Shown here: piece by piece, positions 18,303-27,257 of the stretch
Numbering within the stretch: the first letter of the stretch is position 1
How the letters are laid out: each line of letters opens with the position of its first letter
Assembly: GCF_032970905.1 (NCBI RefSeq)
Contig: NZ_JAWJZA010000003.1
Strand: one strand, 5' to 3'
Length of the DNA: 64,000 bases
From: Veillonella absiana
Lineage (GTDB): Bacteria; Bacillota; Negativicutes; Veillonellales; Veillonellaceae
Program-made: the position numbers and the translations under genes
The notes under the pieces: model-generated
The model's input: only the letters and a program-made list of their open reading frames with translations
Database searches by the model: none
What the model was told of the DNA's origin: nothing

Positions 18303-18350
18303 TAAATGGTTATAGAGGTTAATATATTCTGCTACTAAAAAAGGAACTAT

Positions 18351-19094
18351 ATGGAGGACTATAGCTATAAATTTTCAGTCTTTGAAGGACCGTTAGATTT
18401 ATTATTACATTTAATAGAAAACCACAAAATTGAAATTTATGATATTCCTATTGTAGAAATAACAAGCCAATATATGGAGTATTTAGACAGTTGGAATCAT
18501 TTTGACATTCATTATAGTAGTGAATTTCTTGTAATGGCCTCCACATTGTTGCAAATTAAATCGCGTATGTTATTGCCAAAGGCCTCACCAGTTACAGAGG
18601 ATGAGGAAGATCCTCGTGATGAATTAGTAGCTAAACTTGTTGAATTTAAGAAAATCAAAGAGTTTACAGAACTAATTTATGAAAAGACTTCCTTAGATAC
18701 AACATTATTTTCCAGACCAGAGGAAACTAGCGTTCTTGGTTTAGATCGATATTATGAGCTTGATATTTCTCATTTATACCAAGTATTCGCTAACACATTT
18801 AAACGTGTATTAGAAGAACAAGAAACACCGATAACACAGGTTAAGGTAGAGAAAGATCCGTATAGTCTTGAGGATATGATGATTCATTTATTTAGCCGTG
18901 CTCGGCGTGGTGAGAGCATGTTCTTTAGTCAACTATTAATGGAAATTGGCGACAAGAGTGGAATGGTAACTGTTTTTATGGCTGTATTAGAATTATTGAA
19001 ACAACAAACTTTATTTATAACAGATATAGATGATGATATTATCTTGTCAGCACAAGTAGATGAACCATTACAGGAGGAGCTTGATGAATATTGA
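18351..19094 (+). CDS. scpA: Segregation and condensation protein ScpA
   Basis: Kleisin subunit of the SMC-ScpAB condensin, 247 residues. Recognisable segments are FEGPLDLLLHLIENHKIEI at the N-terminus, LVMASTLLQIKSRMLLP after it, and a C-terminal winged helix that contacts the SMC head. ATG 18351 has AAGGA at 18341. scpB overlaps its 3' end by 11 bases, so the pair is translationally coupled. Confidence 0.97.
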   Translation: MEDYSYKFSVFEGPLDLLLHLIENHKIEIYDIPIVEITSQYMEYLDSWNHFDIHYSSEFLVMASTLLQIKSRMLLPKASPVTEDEEDPRDELVAKLVEFKKIKEFTELIYEKTSLDTTLFSRPEETSVLGLDRYYELDISHLYQVFANTFKRVLEEQETPITQVKVEKDPYSLEDMMIHLFSRARRGESMFFSQLLMEIGDKSGMVTVFMAVLELLKQQTLFITDIDDDIILSAQVDEPLQEELDEY

Positions 19095-19686
19095 TATTGC
19101 ACATATAGAGGCAGTACTCTTTGCAGCAGCTAAACCATTAACCTACGATGTGTTAGCTGACATTTTTGAAAGCCCTAAAGACGATATTATATTAGCAGTA
19201 AAAGAATTAGAATCGTATTTGGTTCATCAGAATCGAGGCATTCGCATTCGTATCTCTGGTATGGGTGTGGAGCTCGTTAGTGCACCAGAAGCCAGTGAAT
19301 ATATCGGGCAGATTCGTCGAAAAGAAGATAAATTATCTAATGCAGCGATGGAAACATTAGCTGTTATAGCCTTTAAACAGCCTGTTACAAAGGCTGAGGT
19401 GGAAGAAATACGTGGCGTAAATAGCGATAAGGTATTAAAGCAACTATTATCGAGGGGGCTTGTTAGTGAATTGGGGCACAAGGATAGTATTGGCCGTCCT
19501 ATTTTATATGGTACAACAGATGAGTTTTTGCGCAGTGTAGGCGTGAATTCACTAGCTGATTTACATGAAGAAGTGACACATCAAGATGATCGTGTTGAAG
19601 GTACTAGTGATATGACTATGGTGACGGCAGTAGATACAGTGGATGAAACAGAAGCTTTGACTACTAATTCTCAGGATGTGCATTAA
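19084..19686 (+). CDS. scpB: Segregation and condensation protein ScpB
   Basis: Partner of ScpA in the SMC complex, 200 residues. It has two winged-helix domains, with the ETLAVIAFKQPVTKAEVEEI and SRGLVSELGHKDSIGRPILY type segments of the family. ATG 19084 has AGGAGG at 19071-19076. A start at 19060 is in frame but has no SD. The Asp/Thr-rich tail (about 165-200) is unstructured. Confidence 0.96.
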   Translation: MNIDIAHIEAVLFAAAKPLTYDVLADIFESPKDDIILAVKELESYLVHQNRGIRIRISGMGVELVSAPEASEYIGQIRRKEDKLSNAAMETLAVIAFKQPVTKAEVEEIRGVNSDKVLKQLLSRGLVSELGHKDSIGRPILYGTTDEFLRSVGVNSLADLHEEVTHQDDRVEGTSDMTMVTAVDTVDETEALTTNSQDVH

Positions 19687-19715
19687 ATCTAGAATAAAGA
19701 AAGATAAGGTAAAGA

Positions 19716-20732
19716 ATGGAACGACTACAAAAATTTATTGCCAGCTGTGGCGTAGCTTCGCGCAGAAAAGCGGAGGAGCTCATTGCAGAGGGTAAAGTTC
19801 AAGTGAATGGAAAAAAAGTCACAGAATTGGGGTATAAAATCAATCCTAATAGAGACCGTGTAAAAGTAAATGGTCAATTATTAGAAACGGAAAAAACAGT
19901 ATATTATTTGTTGAATAAGCCTAAAGGCGTTATTACCACTGTAACGGATCCACAAGGTCGTAAGACGGTCATGGATTTCATGAAGGATAAAGAACATCGA
20001 ATTTATCCAATTGGTCGTTTAGATCAAAATACAGAAGGATTGTTATTACTCACTAATGATGGTGAGTTAGCACAAAATTTAACACATCCATCTAAAGGTG
20101 TTGAGAAAATCTATGAAGTACGCGTAAAAGGACGTGTCCGTGATGAACATTTGGAGACTATCGCAACTGGCGTATCTTTAGAGGATGGTGTGACTGCATC
20201 AGCTACAATTTATGACCTAGGTTTTGATGATCACAATGGAATTACTGAAATTGAAATTACTATCCACGAAGGTAAAAATCGTCAAGTACGGCGCATGTTT
20301 GAACATTTTGGATATAAAATTCATAATCTAAAACGCATTGCTTATGCAGGTTTAACATTGGGCGGTGTTAAACGAGGCGCCTTCCGTGAATTAACCAATA
20401 TCGAAGTGCGTCAATTAAAGGCAGTGGGTGCAGTCGATCCGACGGTGAAAACACAGCAATCTAATACACGCAAACTTTTTGATAAAGTAAAAGATGATAG
20501 AAAATCGGGCACTACGAAACGATTTAATAATAATGGTTATTCTAAATCTAGAAGAACTGATTCTAGAAAATCTGATGAGTTTGGATCTTCAGACCGTCCA
20601 AGATGCGCTGGCGGTGCTAGAAAATCTGAGGGCTTTAAATCATCTGAACGGCCAAAACGTTTTAGTGATTCTCACAAATCTGATGCCTTTAAGTCCTTTG
20701 ATAAGTCAAAGAGAAATAACAGGGTGAAATAA
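19716..20732 (+). CDS. rluB: Pseudouridine synthase RluB family with repeat tail
   Basis: rRNA pseudouridine synthase of the RsuA/RluB group, 338 residues. The S4 RNA-binding domain (about 1-60, ASRRKAEELI) is followed by the catalytic domain with the catalytic Asp in GRLDQNTEGLLLL (about residue 107). The last 90 or so residues are a basic, Ser-rich extension not needed by the family. It includes three 54-base tandem repeats (listed separately). It follows scpB, a common Firmicutes order. Confidence 0.94.
   Translation: MERLQKFIASCGVASRRKAEELIAEGKVQVNGKKVTELGYKINPNRDRVKVNGQLLETEKTVYYLLNKPKGVITTVTDPQGRKTVMDFMKDKEHRIYPIGRLDQNTEGLLLLTNDGELAQNLTHPSKGVEKIYEVRVKGRVRDEHLETIATGVSLEDGVTASATIYDLGFDDHNGITEIEITIHEGKNRQVRRMFEHFGYKIHNLKRIAYAGLTLGGVKRGAFRELTNIEVRQLKAVGAVDPTVKTQQSNTRKLFDKVKDDRKSGTTKRFNNNGYSKSRRTDSRKSDEFGSSDRPRCAGGARKSEGFKSSERPKRFSDSHKSDAFKSFDKSKRNNRVK
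20565..20726 (+). repeat. Three 54-base tandem repeats in the rluB tail
   Basis: Repeat units begin at 20565 (AGAAAATCTGA), 20619 (AGAAAATCTGA) and 20673 (CACAAATCTGA), exactly 54 bases apart. Each encodes 18 residues of the form (R/H)KS(D/E)xFxS(S/F)(D/E)(R/K)xxR. The units differ by point changes but stay in frame. Confidence 0.8.
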
Positions 20733-21982
20733 TGAAGCATGTTGTAGTTATCGGCGGTGGTGCGGCCGGTTTAATGGCGGCTGTTATTGCTGCTCGTGAA
20801 GGCGCACAAGTTACACTGCTTGAAAAAATGAATATGGTAGGCAAGAAAATGGGCATTACCGGCAAAGGCCGTTGTAATATTACCAACAATGCTGATATGA
20901 GCGAGTTCATTAAAAATACACCGGGTAATGGTAAATTCTTGTATGGAGCCTATGAACGCTTTACGAATGTGGATCTTCTCGATTTACTTCATGAATGGGG
21001 CCTACCAACCAAGGTTGAACGTGGTGGTCGTGTGTTCCCTGAATCTGACTCGGCCCTAGATGTACGTAATACCTTTATGAAAGTTCTTAAAAAATACGGT
21101 GCTACCGTTCATCTCAATGAGCCCGTAGAACGTATTTTGGTTCATGATGGTGCAGTGAAAGCTGTAGAAACCGACAAGCATACTTATGAGTGTGATGCTA
21201 TTATTATTGCTACGGGAGGTAAATCCTATCCCTTGACAGGCTCTACTGGTGATGGATACAAATTTGCTAAACAAATTGGCCATTCCGTTACTGAAATCCG
21301 TCCATCCTTGGTACCTATCGTGACTGAAGAAGCTTGGGTAAAAGAAATCATGGGCCTTAGCCTACGTAATGTAGAGGTGTCTGTGGTTTCTAAAAATAAG
21401 GTACATGCCAAACAATTTGGGGAAATGATGTTTACTCATTTCGGCGTGACGGGACCAATTATTTTGTCCTTGAGCCATACCGTTGGTAAACTCCTTAAGA
21501 AGGCAAAAGCACCTGTGCAAATTGAAATTAATTTAAAACCGGCCTTAACGGCAGAGGTATTAGATAAACGTTTGCAAATAGATTTTGAATTATATTCTAA
21601 GAAACAATTAGCAAACGGAATGAAGGATTTACTTCCTCAAAACCTTATTCCTATGGTGATTTGTTTGGCGGAACTCGATCCAGCTAAGCCAATTAACCAA
21701 ATTACAAAGGAAGAACGTTTGCAATTGTTATATGTATTACAACATATGACTCTAAATGTGAAAGGTTTACGTCCCGTTGAGGAGGCCATTGTTACATCTG
21801 GTGGGTTATCCTTAAAGGAATTTAATCCTAAAACGATGGAATCTAAACTGGTAAGTGGCCTATATGGTGCCGGTGAAGTGCTCGATTTCGATGCTTTCAC
21901 AGGGGGATATAATCTACAAGCTGCATTTTCCACTGGCTATGTGGCAGCCATGCATATTACACATCCAGATATGTTTGAATAA
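20732..21982 (+). CDS. HI0933/BaiN-like NAD(P)/FAD-dependent oxidoreductase
   Basis: Flavoprotein of 416 residues of the HI0933 (YhiN/BaiN) family. The N-terminal dinucleotide motif is GGGAAG at residues 8-13. The family segments GKKMGITGKGRCNITN, the ATGGKSYPLTGSTGDGY stretch and the C-terminal GLYGAGEVLDFDAFTGGYNLQ are all present. Physiological substrate is unsettled for the family; some relatives act in bile-acid metabolism. It overlaps the rluB stop by one base (TAATG). Confidence 0.9.
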   Translation: MKHVVVIGGGAAGLMAAVIAAREGAQVTLLEKMNMVGKKMGITGKGRCNITNNADMSEFIKNTPGNGKFLYGAYERFTNVDLLDLLHEWGLPTKVERGGRVFPESDSALDVRNTFMKVLKKYGATVHLNEPVERILVHDGAVKAVETDKHTYECDAIIIATGGKSYPLTGSTGDGYKFAKQIGHSVTEIRPSLVPIVTEEAWVKEIMGLSLRNVEVSVVSKNKVHAKQFGEMMFTHFGVTGPIILSLSHTVGKLLKKAKAPVQIEINLKPALTAEVLDKRLQIDFELYSKKQLANGMKDLLPQNLIPMVICLAELDPAKPINQITKEERLQLLYVLQHMTLNVKGLRPVEEAIVTSGGLSLKEFNPKTMESKLVSGLYGAGEVLDFDAFTGGYNLQAAFSTGYVAAMHITHPDMFE

Positions 21983-21999
21983 TACGTGAGAGGACCGCT

Positions 22000-22686
22000 A
22001 TGAGTGAACATAAAAAAATAGCCATCGCTGTTGATGGTCCTGCCGGCGCAGGTAAAAGTAGTATTTCAAAGGTAGTAGCCAATACATTGGGGTATTTATA
22101 TATTGATACTGGCGCTATGTATCGTGCAGTAACCTGGGCGGTATTAGACCAAGATTTAAATCCTGATGACCAAGGACAAGTAGAATCTATTTTGCCTAGT
22201 TTGGAATTAACTATGGAGCCTAGTGATGCATCATGTAAGGTGTTTATTAAAGGACGAGATGTAACTGGTTTAATTCGTCAACAAGCGATTAATGATAATG
22301 TATCTAAAATTGCGTCCTACAAGGCTGTGCGCGAGTATTTGGTGGAACGACAACAAGCCATGGCCCAGGTGGGGGGCGTTATTTTGGATGGCCGTGATAT
22401 TGGGTCAGTGGTGTTACCAGATGCAGAATTAAAAATCTATTTAACAGCTTCTGTAGAAGCCCGTGCTAAACGTCGTTGGTTAGAAGTCAAAGGAACTGAT
22501 AATGAACAACCGTTGGTGGAAATTCAAGAGAGTGTCCAAAATCGAGATGAAATGGATAAAAATAGAAAAGAATCTCCTTTGGTTTGTGTAGAGGATGCAA
22601 TCGTAGTAGATTCTAGTAATTTAACATTTGAAGAAACAGTAGCACATATACTAACACTAGTGCAGGAGACCATCGAACATGAATAA
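22000..22686 (+). CDS. cmk: Cytidylate kinase
   Basis: Phosphorylates CMP/dCMP to the diphosphates, 228 residues. The P-loop GPAGAGKS is at about 14-21. It is followed by YIDTGAMYRAVTWA, the NMP-binding insert, LDGRDIGSVVLPDAE and the LID arginines in ARAKRR. The SD is GAGAGGACC. It overlaps plsC by eight bases, in the common cmk-plsC-ispH/rpsA arrangement. Confidence 0.97.
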   Translation: MSEHKKIAIAVDGPAGAGKSSISKVVANTLGYLYIDTGAMYRAVTWAVLDQDLNPDDQGQVESILPSLELTMEPSDASCKVFIKGRDVTGLIRQQAINDNVSKIASYKAVREYLVERQQAMAQVGGVILDGRDIGSVVLPDAELKIYLTASVEARAKRRWLEVKGTDNEQPLVEIQESVQNRDEMDKNRKESPLVCVEDAIVVDSSNLTFEETVAHILTLVQETIEHE

Positions 22687-23299
22687 GTTTTCTACATTTT
22701 TGTGGCGTACTGCATTTTGGCTCGTTTATAAAGTAGGTTATAATGCTAAGTTTTATGGACGAGATAATTTTCCTGAAACGGGCCCAGTTATTGTAGTACC
22801 AAATCATTTGAGTAATAATGATCCACCTATTGTCGGTTATGCATTACCTCGGCATGTACATTTTATGGCGAAACAAGAATTATTCGTTAATCCAATTTCG
22901 AAGTTTATTTGTACATGGTTAGGAGCATTTCCTTTAAATCGGGGTGCTATAGATAAGGTAGCTATACGTCATGCTTTGGGTTTATTAAAAGATAATAAAG
23001 TATTAGGTATTTTTGCTGAAGGATCTCGTCAAAAGCCTGGTAAATTAGGTAAATTTCATGATGGTGCAGCCTCATTGGCATTACGTACTGGTATTGGTAT
23101 AACACCAGTAGCAGTTATTGGCACACATGAAATTAAGAGAAATCAAGTAGCTGTTATCATTGGGAAAACAATTCCAGTGAAAAAAGCTAAGCCAACAGTG
23201 GAGGCTATTAAAGAAGTAAATGATACAGTTAAATCTGCTATACAACATATGATTGATAACTATCATGCAGGAACTGTGGAGGAAACATTGTGGAAATAA
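22679..23299 (+). CDS. plsC: 1-acyl-sn-glycerol-3-phosphate acyltransferase
   Basis: Makes phosphatidic acid from lysophosphatidic acid, 206 residues, at the inner membrane. It has an N-terminal hydrophobic helix, the catalytic NHLSNND box (HX4D), the second block in GAFPLNRG and the third block FAEGSRQKPG. It is flanked by cmk and the ispH fusion, with overlapping ends on both sides. Confidence 0.95.
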   Translation: MNKFSTFLWRTAFWLVYKVGYNAKFYGRDNFPETGPVIVVPNHLSNNDPPIVGYALPRHVHFMAKQELFVNPISKFICTWLGAFPLNRGAIDKVAIRHALGLLKDNKVLGIFAEGSRQKPGKLGKFHDGAASLALRTGIGITPVAVIGTHEIKRNQVAVIIGKTIPVKKAKPTVEAIKEVNDTVKSAIQHMIDNYHAGTVEETLWK

Positions 23300-25191
23300 A
23301 ATTAGCGGAAAATCATGGTTTTTGTTATGGTGTAAAACGGGCAGTAGAAATTGCCACAGAAGCATCTAATGAGCCAGGTAGAAGTTATACATTAGGACCC
23401 ATTATTCATAATCCTCAAGTTGTGGATAAATTGAAAAATCGAGGGGTCAGTCCTATTGAAGAAGTTAGCGATATTTCAGAGGGGACGATGATTATTCGCT
23501 CTCATGGTGTAGGACCGGAAATCTATAAAGAAGCCGAAGAAAAGGGGTTACATGTATTAGATGCTACATGTCCTCACGTTAAAAAGGCACAGATGGATGC
23601 AAAATCTGTTATTGAAGATGGAATGACATTGGTCATTTTAGGTGAAAAAAATCACCCTGAGGTCAAAAGTATAAATTTATGGGCCAAAAATAAAGGGATA
23701 ATCATTGAAGATGAAAAAAACGCTGAAAATCTACAAGTTGTTGAAAAAATGGGGGTTGTTGTACAAACTACCTTTTCACAATTTAAATTTAACAGTATAA
23801 TAGGGGTATTAGAAAAAAAATCTAAGAATCTTAAGGTCTTCAAAACGATATGCAATGCTACGCAGGAACGACAAAATTCTGCAGTAGATCTTGCCCGTGA
23901 AGTAGATCTTATGATTGTGGTAGGCGGTAAGAATAGCGGCAATACAAACCGATTGGCAGAGGTTTGTCGTGACGTTGGATGTACAACTTATCACATCGAA
24001 ACTTCTGCTGAAATACAACTGGCGTGGTTTGAAAACGTTCAGACAGTAGGAGTAACAGCCGGAGCATCGACTCCCGACTGGATTATTAAGGAGGTCATTG
24101 AGACAATGAAAGAATTTGAAGAATTATTAGCAGCAGCAGGTCAAGAAGATTTTAAGAAAGGTAATGTCGTTAACGGTACAGTAGTACAAGTAGAAGACGA
24201 ACGCGCTTACGTGTCTTTCGGATACAAAACCGAAGCTGTATTGAACAGAACAGAAATTTCTTATCCAGCACCAGCTTCTGCCAAAGATGTGTTGCATTAT
24301 GGTGATGAAATTAAAGCAGTTATCATGAACCACATCAAAGAAGATAATCCTGTTTATCTTTCTATGACTCGCTTGGCTAAAGACGAAGATTGGCAATATG
24401 TTATTGAAGCTCAAGAAAAAGATGAAGCTATCGTATGTAAAGGTATTGATGCCATCCCAGCAGGTTTGGTTGTTACAGTAAAATCCCTTCGTGGCTTTAT
24501 CCCATTGTCCCAAGGTGATGTACATTTCGTAAAATCCCTAGACAATTTGGTAGGCACTGAATTTGAAGCTAAAGTATTGGAAATCGATGAAAAGAAAAAC
24601 CGTTTGGTTCTTTCTCGTCGTGCTGTGCTTGAAGTTGAACGTCAAGCTAAATTAGCTGAAGCATTAGAAAAAATCAATGTTGGCGAAAACTACAAAGGTA
24701 TCGTTCGCAAAATTATGCCTTACGGTGCATTCGTAGATATCGGTGGTATCGAAGGTTTACTTCATATTTCTGACATTTCTTGGCAAAAAATTAAAAAAGT
24801 GGAAGATGTTCTTTCCGTTGGTCAAGAAATCGAAGTTAAATTACAATCCTTCGACGCTGAAAGCAACAAATTATCCTTGTCCTTAAAAGCTTTAAGCAAA
24901 AGCCCATGGGACGAAGCTGAAGAAAACTTACACGTTGGCGATGTAATCAATGGTAAAGTTGTTCGTTTGGTAGCTTACGGTGCATTCGTAGCAGTTAATG
25001 ACGACATCCAAGGTTTACTTCACATTTCCCAAATCACTAAACAACGCAATGCAAAAGTAGAAGACTACTTAACTCGCGGTCAAGACGTTGAAGTGAAAAT
25101 CATTTCCTTGAACAAAGAGGAAAAGAAATTGGGCTTGGCTTTAACTGAATTGATGGAAGCTAAAGAAACTGAAGAAACTAGCGCTGAATAA
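23290..25191 (+). CDS. ispH: Bifunctional IspH (HMBPP reductase) / ribosomal protein S1 fusion
   Basis: A 633-residue fusion. Residues 1-280 are IspH, the last MEP-pathway enzyme, which makes IPP and DMAPP with a [4Fe-4S] cluster. Cluster cysteines are C12 (HGFCYG), C94 (DATCPH) and C188 (ICNATQ). Residues 298-625 hold four S1 OB-fold repeats, the last two typical (YGAFVDIGGIEGLLHISDIS and YGAFVAVNDDIQGLLHISQI). The fusion is known in Clostridia and Negativicutes. The S1 part is shorter than six-domain S1. The GTG 23290 start overlaps plsC. Codons in the S1 half look more optimal than in the IspH half. Confidence 0.96.
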   Translation: MEIKLAENHGFCYGVKRAVEIATEASNEPGRSYTLGPIIHNPQVVDKLKNRGVSPIEEVSDISEGTMIIRSHGVGPEIYKEAEEKGLHVLDATCPHVKKAQMDAKSVIEDGMTLVILGEKNHPEVKSINLWAKNKGIIIEDEKNAENLQVVEKMGVVVQTTFSQFKFNSIIGVLEKKSKNLKVFKTICNATQERQNSAVDLAREVDLMIVVGGKNSGNTNRLAEVCRDVGCTTYHIETSAEIQLAWFENVQTVGVTAGASTPDWIIKEVIETMKEFEELLAAAGQEDFKKGNVVNGTVVQVEDERAYVSFGYKTEAVLNRTEISYPAPASAKDVLHYGDEIKAVIMNHIKEDNPVYLSMTRLAKDEDWQYVIEAQEKDEAIVCKGIDAIPAGLVVTVKSLRGFIPLSQGDVHFVKSLDNLVGTEFEAKVLEIDEKKNRLVLSRRAVLEVERQAKLAEALEKINVGENYKGIVRKIMPYGAFVDIGGIEGLLHISDISWQKIKKVEDVLSVGQEIEVKLQSFDAESNKLSLSLKALSKSPWDEAEENLHVGDVINGKVVRLVAYGAFVAVNDDIQGLLHISQITKQRNAKVEDYLTRGQDVEVKIISLNKEEKKLGLALTELMEAKETEETSAE

Positions 25192-25220
25192 TATAGATCT
25201 TATCTAATAAGATGTATATA

Positions 25221-25257
25221 AAGGCTGTTGTGTTAGAAATAACACAACAGCCTTTTT
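25221..25257 (+). terminator. Strong terminator after ispH-rpsA
   Basis: A perfect 15-base stem (AAGGCTGTTGTGTTA with its complement) around a GAAA tetraloop, followed by TTTTT. It ends the scpA-to-ispH operon. Confidence 0.92.
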
Positions 25258-25285
25258 GCGTGCAATAGCGATAGTGTGATAAAAT
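25256..25285 (+). promoter_or_regulatory. Candidate promoter of der operon
   Basis: TTGCGT at 25256-25261 and TAAAAT at 25280-25285, 18-base spacer, with TG at the extended -10 position. It lies directly behind the ispH-rpsA terminator and 38 bases before der. Confidence 0.45.
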
Positions 25286-25322
25286 AGAGTGATGATTATA
25301 TATAGTATGGAGAGGTGAAACT

Positions 25323-26657
25323 ATGGCAAAACCATTAGTGGCCGTTGTAGGCCGTCCAAATGTTGGTAAATCCACATTATTTAACGCCATTGTAAATAAA
25401 CGTATATCTATTGTAGAGGATATTCCTGGTGTAACACGTGACCGCATCTATTTTGATGCAGAGTGGCTTAATCGTGAGTTTACCATGATTGATACAGGTG
25501 GGATTGAATTTGTTAATGAAAACAGTCATGTTATCCCCAAAATGATGCGTCTTCAAGCAGAACTTGCTATCGAAGAAGCAGACGTTATTTTGTTTGTTGT
25601 AGATGGTAAACAAGGTATTGTACCTGCTGATGAAGAAGTTGCTAATATTCTTAGAACTAGCGGTAAACCAGTAATTCTTGTGGTTAATAAAATTGACAGT
25701 GTTAACCAAGAAGCAAATATTTATGAATTCTATAACTTAGGCCTTGGTGATCCAATCGGTATATCTGCAAAGAATTTAATGAATTTAGGTGATTTACTTG
25801 ATGATGCTGTTAAACATTTTCCACCAGTGGGAACAAGTAAGGATGAGGAAGATACCATCCATGTAGCCTTAATTGGTCGACCTAATGTAGGTAAATCTTC
25901 TTTAACGAATGCCTTATTGGGGCAAAATCGTGTAATAGTTAGTGATGTGGCTGGTACTACACGTGACTCCATTGATACACATTGGACACATGATGGCCAA
26001 AAATTTATTCTTATCGATACTGCGGGGATGCGTCGCAAGGCGAAAATCGAAGAAGCTGTTGAACGATATAGCATTGTTCGTTCTTTACGCTCTGTGGACC
26101 GTTCTGATATCGTAATTCTCGTTCTTGATGGCGTGGATGGTGTCACTGAGCAAGATAAAAAAATCGCTGGTTATGCCCATGAAGCTGGCAAAGGTATTAT
26201 CATTGTTGTGAATAAATGGGATCTTGTAGAAAAAGATGATAAAACGACGATTCGCTATACAGAAGACATTTATGATGAACTTGGGTTCTTACAATATGCT
26301 CCGATTTTGTTTGCATCTGCATTAACAAAACAACGAATTCATCGCTTAGCTGATATGTTGAAATTCGTATCTGAACAACAATATCGTCGTGTATCTACAG
26401 GAACATTAAATCAATTGCTTAATGATGCTCAAATGGTTAATCCAGTTCCGTCAAGAAATGGCCGTACACCTAAGATTTACTACATGACACAAGCTAGTGT
26501 TAAACCACCTACATTTATTCTGTTCGTAAATGAACCAGAATTAATTCATTTTTCTTACATGCGTTTCCTTGAAAATAGATTGCGTGAATCCTTTGGCTTT
26601 GAAGGTACACCAATTCGTTTAATTTTACGTGGCAAGAAAAGGGATGATGAAGAATAA
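25323..26657 (+). CDS. der: Ribosome biogenesis GTPase Der (EngA)
   Basis: Double GTPase needed for 50S maturation, 444 residues. Both G domains show GRPNVGKS P-loops (near residues 10 and 182), DTGG and DTAG switch motifs and NKID and NKWD. The C-terminal KH-like domain is about 355-440. ATG 25323 follows GGAGAGG. plsY overlaps its stop by one base. Confidence 0.98.
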   Translation: MAKPLVAVVGRPNVGKSTLFNAIVNKRISIVEDIPGVTRDRIYFDAEWLNREFTMIDTGGIEFVNENSHVIPKMMRLQAELAIEEADVILFVVDGKQGIVPADEEVANILRTSGKPVILVVNKIDSVNQEANIYEFYNLGLGDPIGISAKNLMNLGDLLDDAVKHFPPVGTSKDEEDTIHVALIGRPNVGKSSLTNALLGQNRVIVSDVAGTTRDSIDTHWTHDGQKFILIDTAGMRRKAKIEEAVERYSIVRSLRSVDRSDIVILVLDGVDGVTEQDKKIAGYAHEAGKGIIIVVNKWDLVEKDDKTTIRYTEDIYDELGFLQYAPILFASALTKQRIHRLADMLKFVSEQQYRRVSTGTLNQLLNDAQMVNPVPSRNGRTPKIYYMTQASVKPPTFILFVNEPELIHFSYMRFLENRLRESFGFEGTPIRLILRGKKRDDEE

Positions 26658-27256
26658 TGGATATGCTATTTATTGCTAAATGCGTATTAGCCTATCTTTT
26701 AGGCTCTATCCCTAGTGGATTGATTATCGGTAAATTATTCTTTAATACCGATGTTCGTGAGTTCGGTAGTAAAAATATTGGTGCCACTAATACCTATCGT
26801 GTATTAGGGCTCAAAGCGGCACTGCCAGTATTTTTCTTTGATGCTTTTAAAGGTGCTGTCGGTGTCTATCTGCTAGCTAGTTATGGACCAGCGCATATGA
26901 TTTTAGGCGGTATATTAGCTATGATTGGACATAATTGGCCAATTTTCCTAGGATTTAAAGGTGGTCGTGGCGTGGCTACTGGTCTAGGGGTACTTATTGC
27001 ATTATCCCCATTGGTAGCAGCTATTTGTTTTGCTGTATGGGGCGTTATTGTGTACTTTACAAAATTAGTCTCCTTAGGATCTATTGCTGGTGCAACATTA
27101 GTACCTATTTTAATGTATCTTACTGGTGAATCCTGGTGGTTCATAGGTTTTGGTTTCCTAGCAGCCGCATTCGTTATTGGGCGTCATAAGGACAATATTA
27201 AACGTTTGCTTGCAGGCAAGGAATTGAAGGTAGAGCGTGTGAAAGGTGATGAATAA
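26657..27256 (+). CDS. plsY: Glycerol-3-phosphate acyltransferase PlsY
   Basis: Membrane enzyme, 199 residues, which moves the acyl group from acyl phosphate to glycerol-3-phosphate, starting phospholipid synthesis. It has five hydrophobic helices and the conserved loops GSIPSGLIIG, GSKNIGATNTYRVLG, GHNWPIFLGFKGGRGVATG and IGRHKDN. It is coupled to der and gpsA; gpsA supplies its glycerol-3-phosphate substrate. Confidence 0.97.
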   Translation: MDMLFIAKCVLAYLLGSIPSGLIIGKLFFNTDVREFGSKNIGATNTYRVLGLKAALPVFFFDAFKGAVGVYLLASYGPAHMILGGILAMIGHNWPIFLGFKGGRGVATGLGVLIALSPLVAAICFAVWGVIVYFTKLVSLGSIAGATLVPILMYLTGESWWFIGFGFLAAAFVIGRHKDNIKRLLAGKELKVERVKGDE

Positions 27257-27257
27257 T

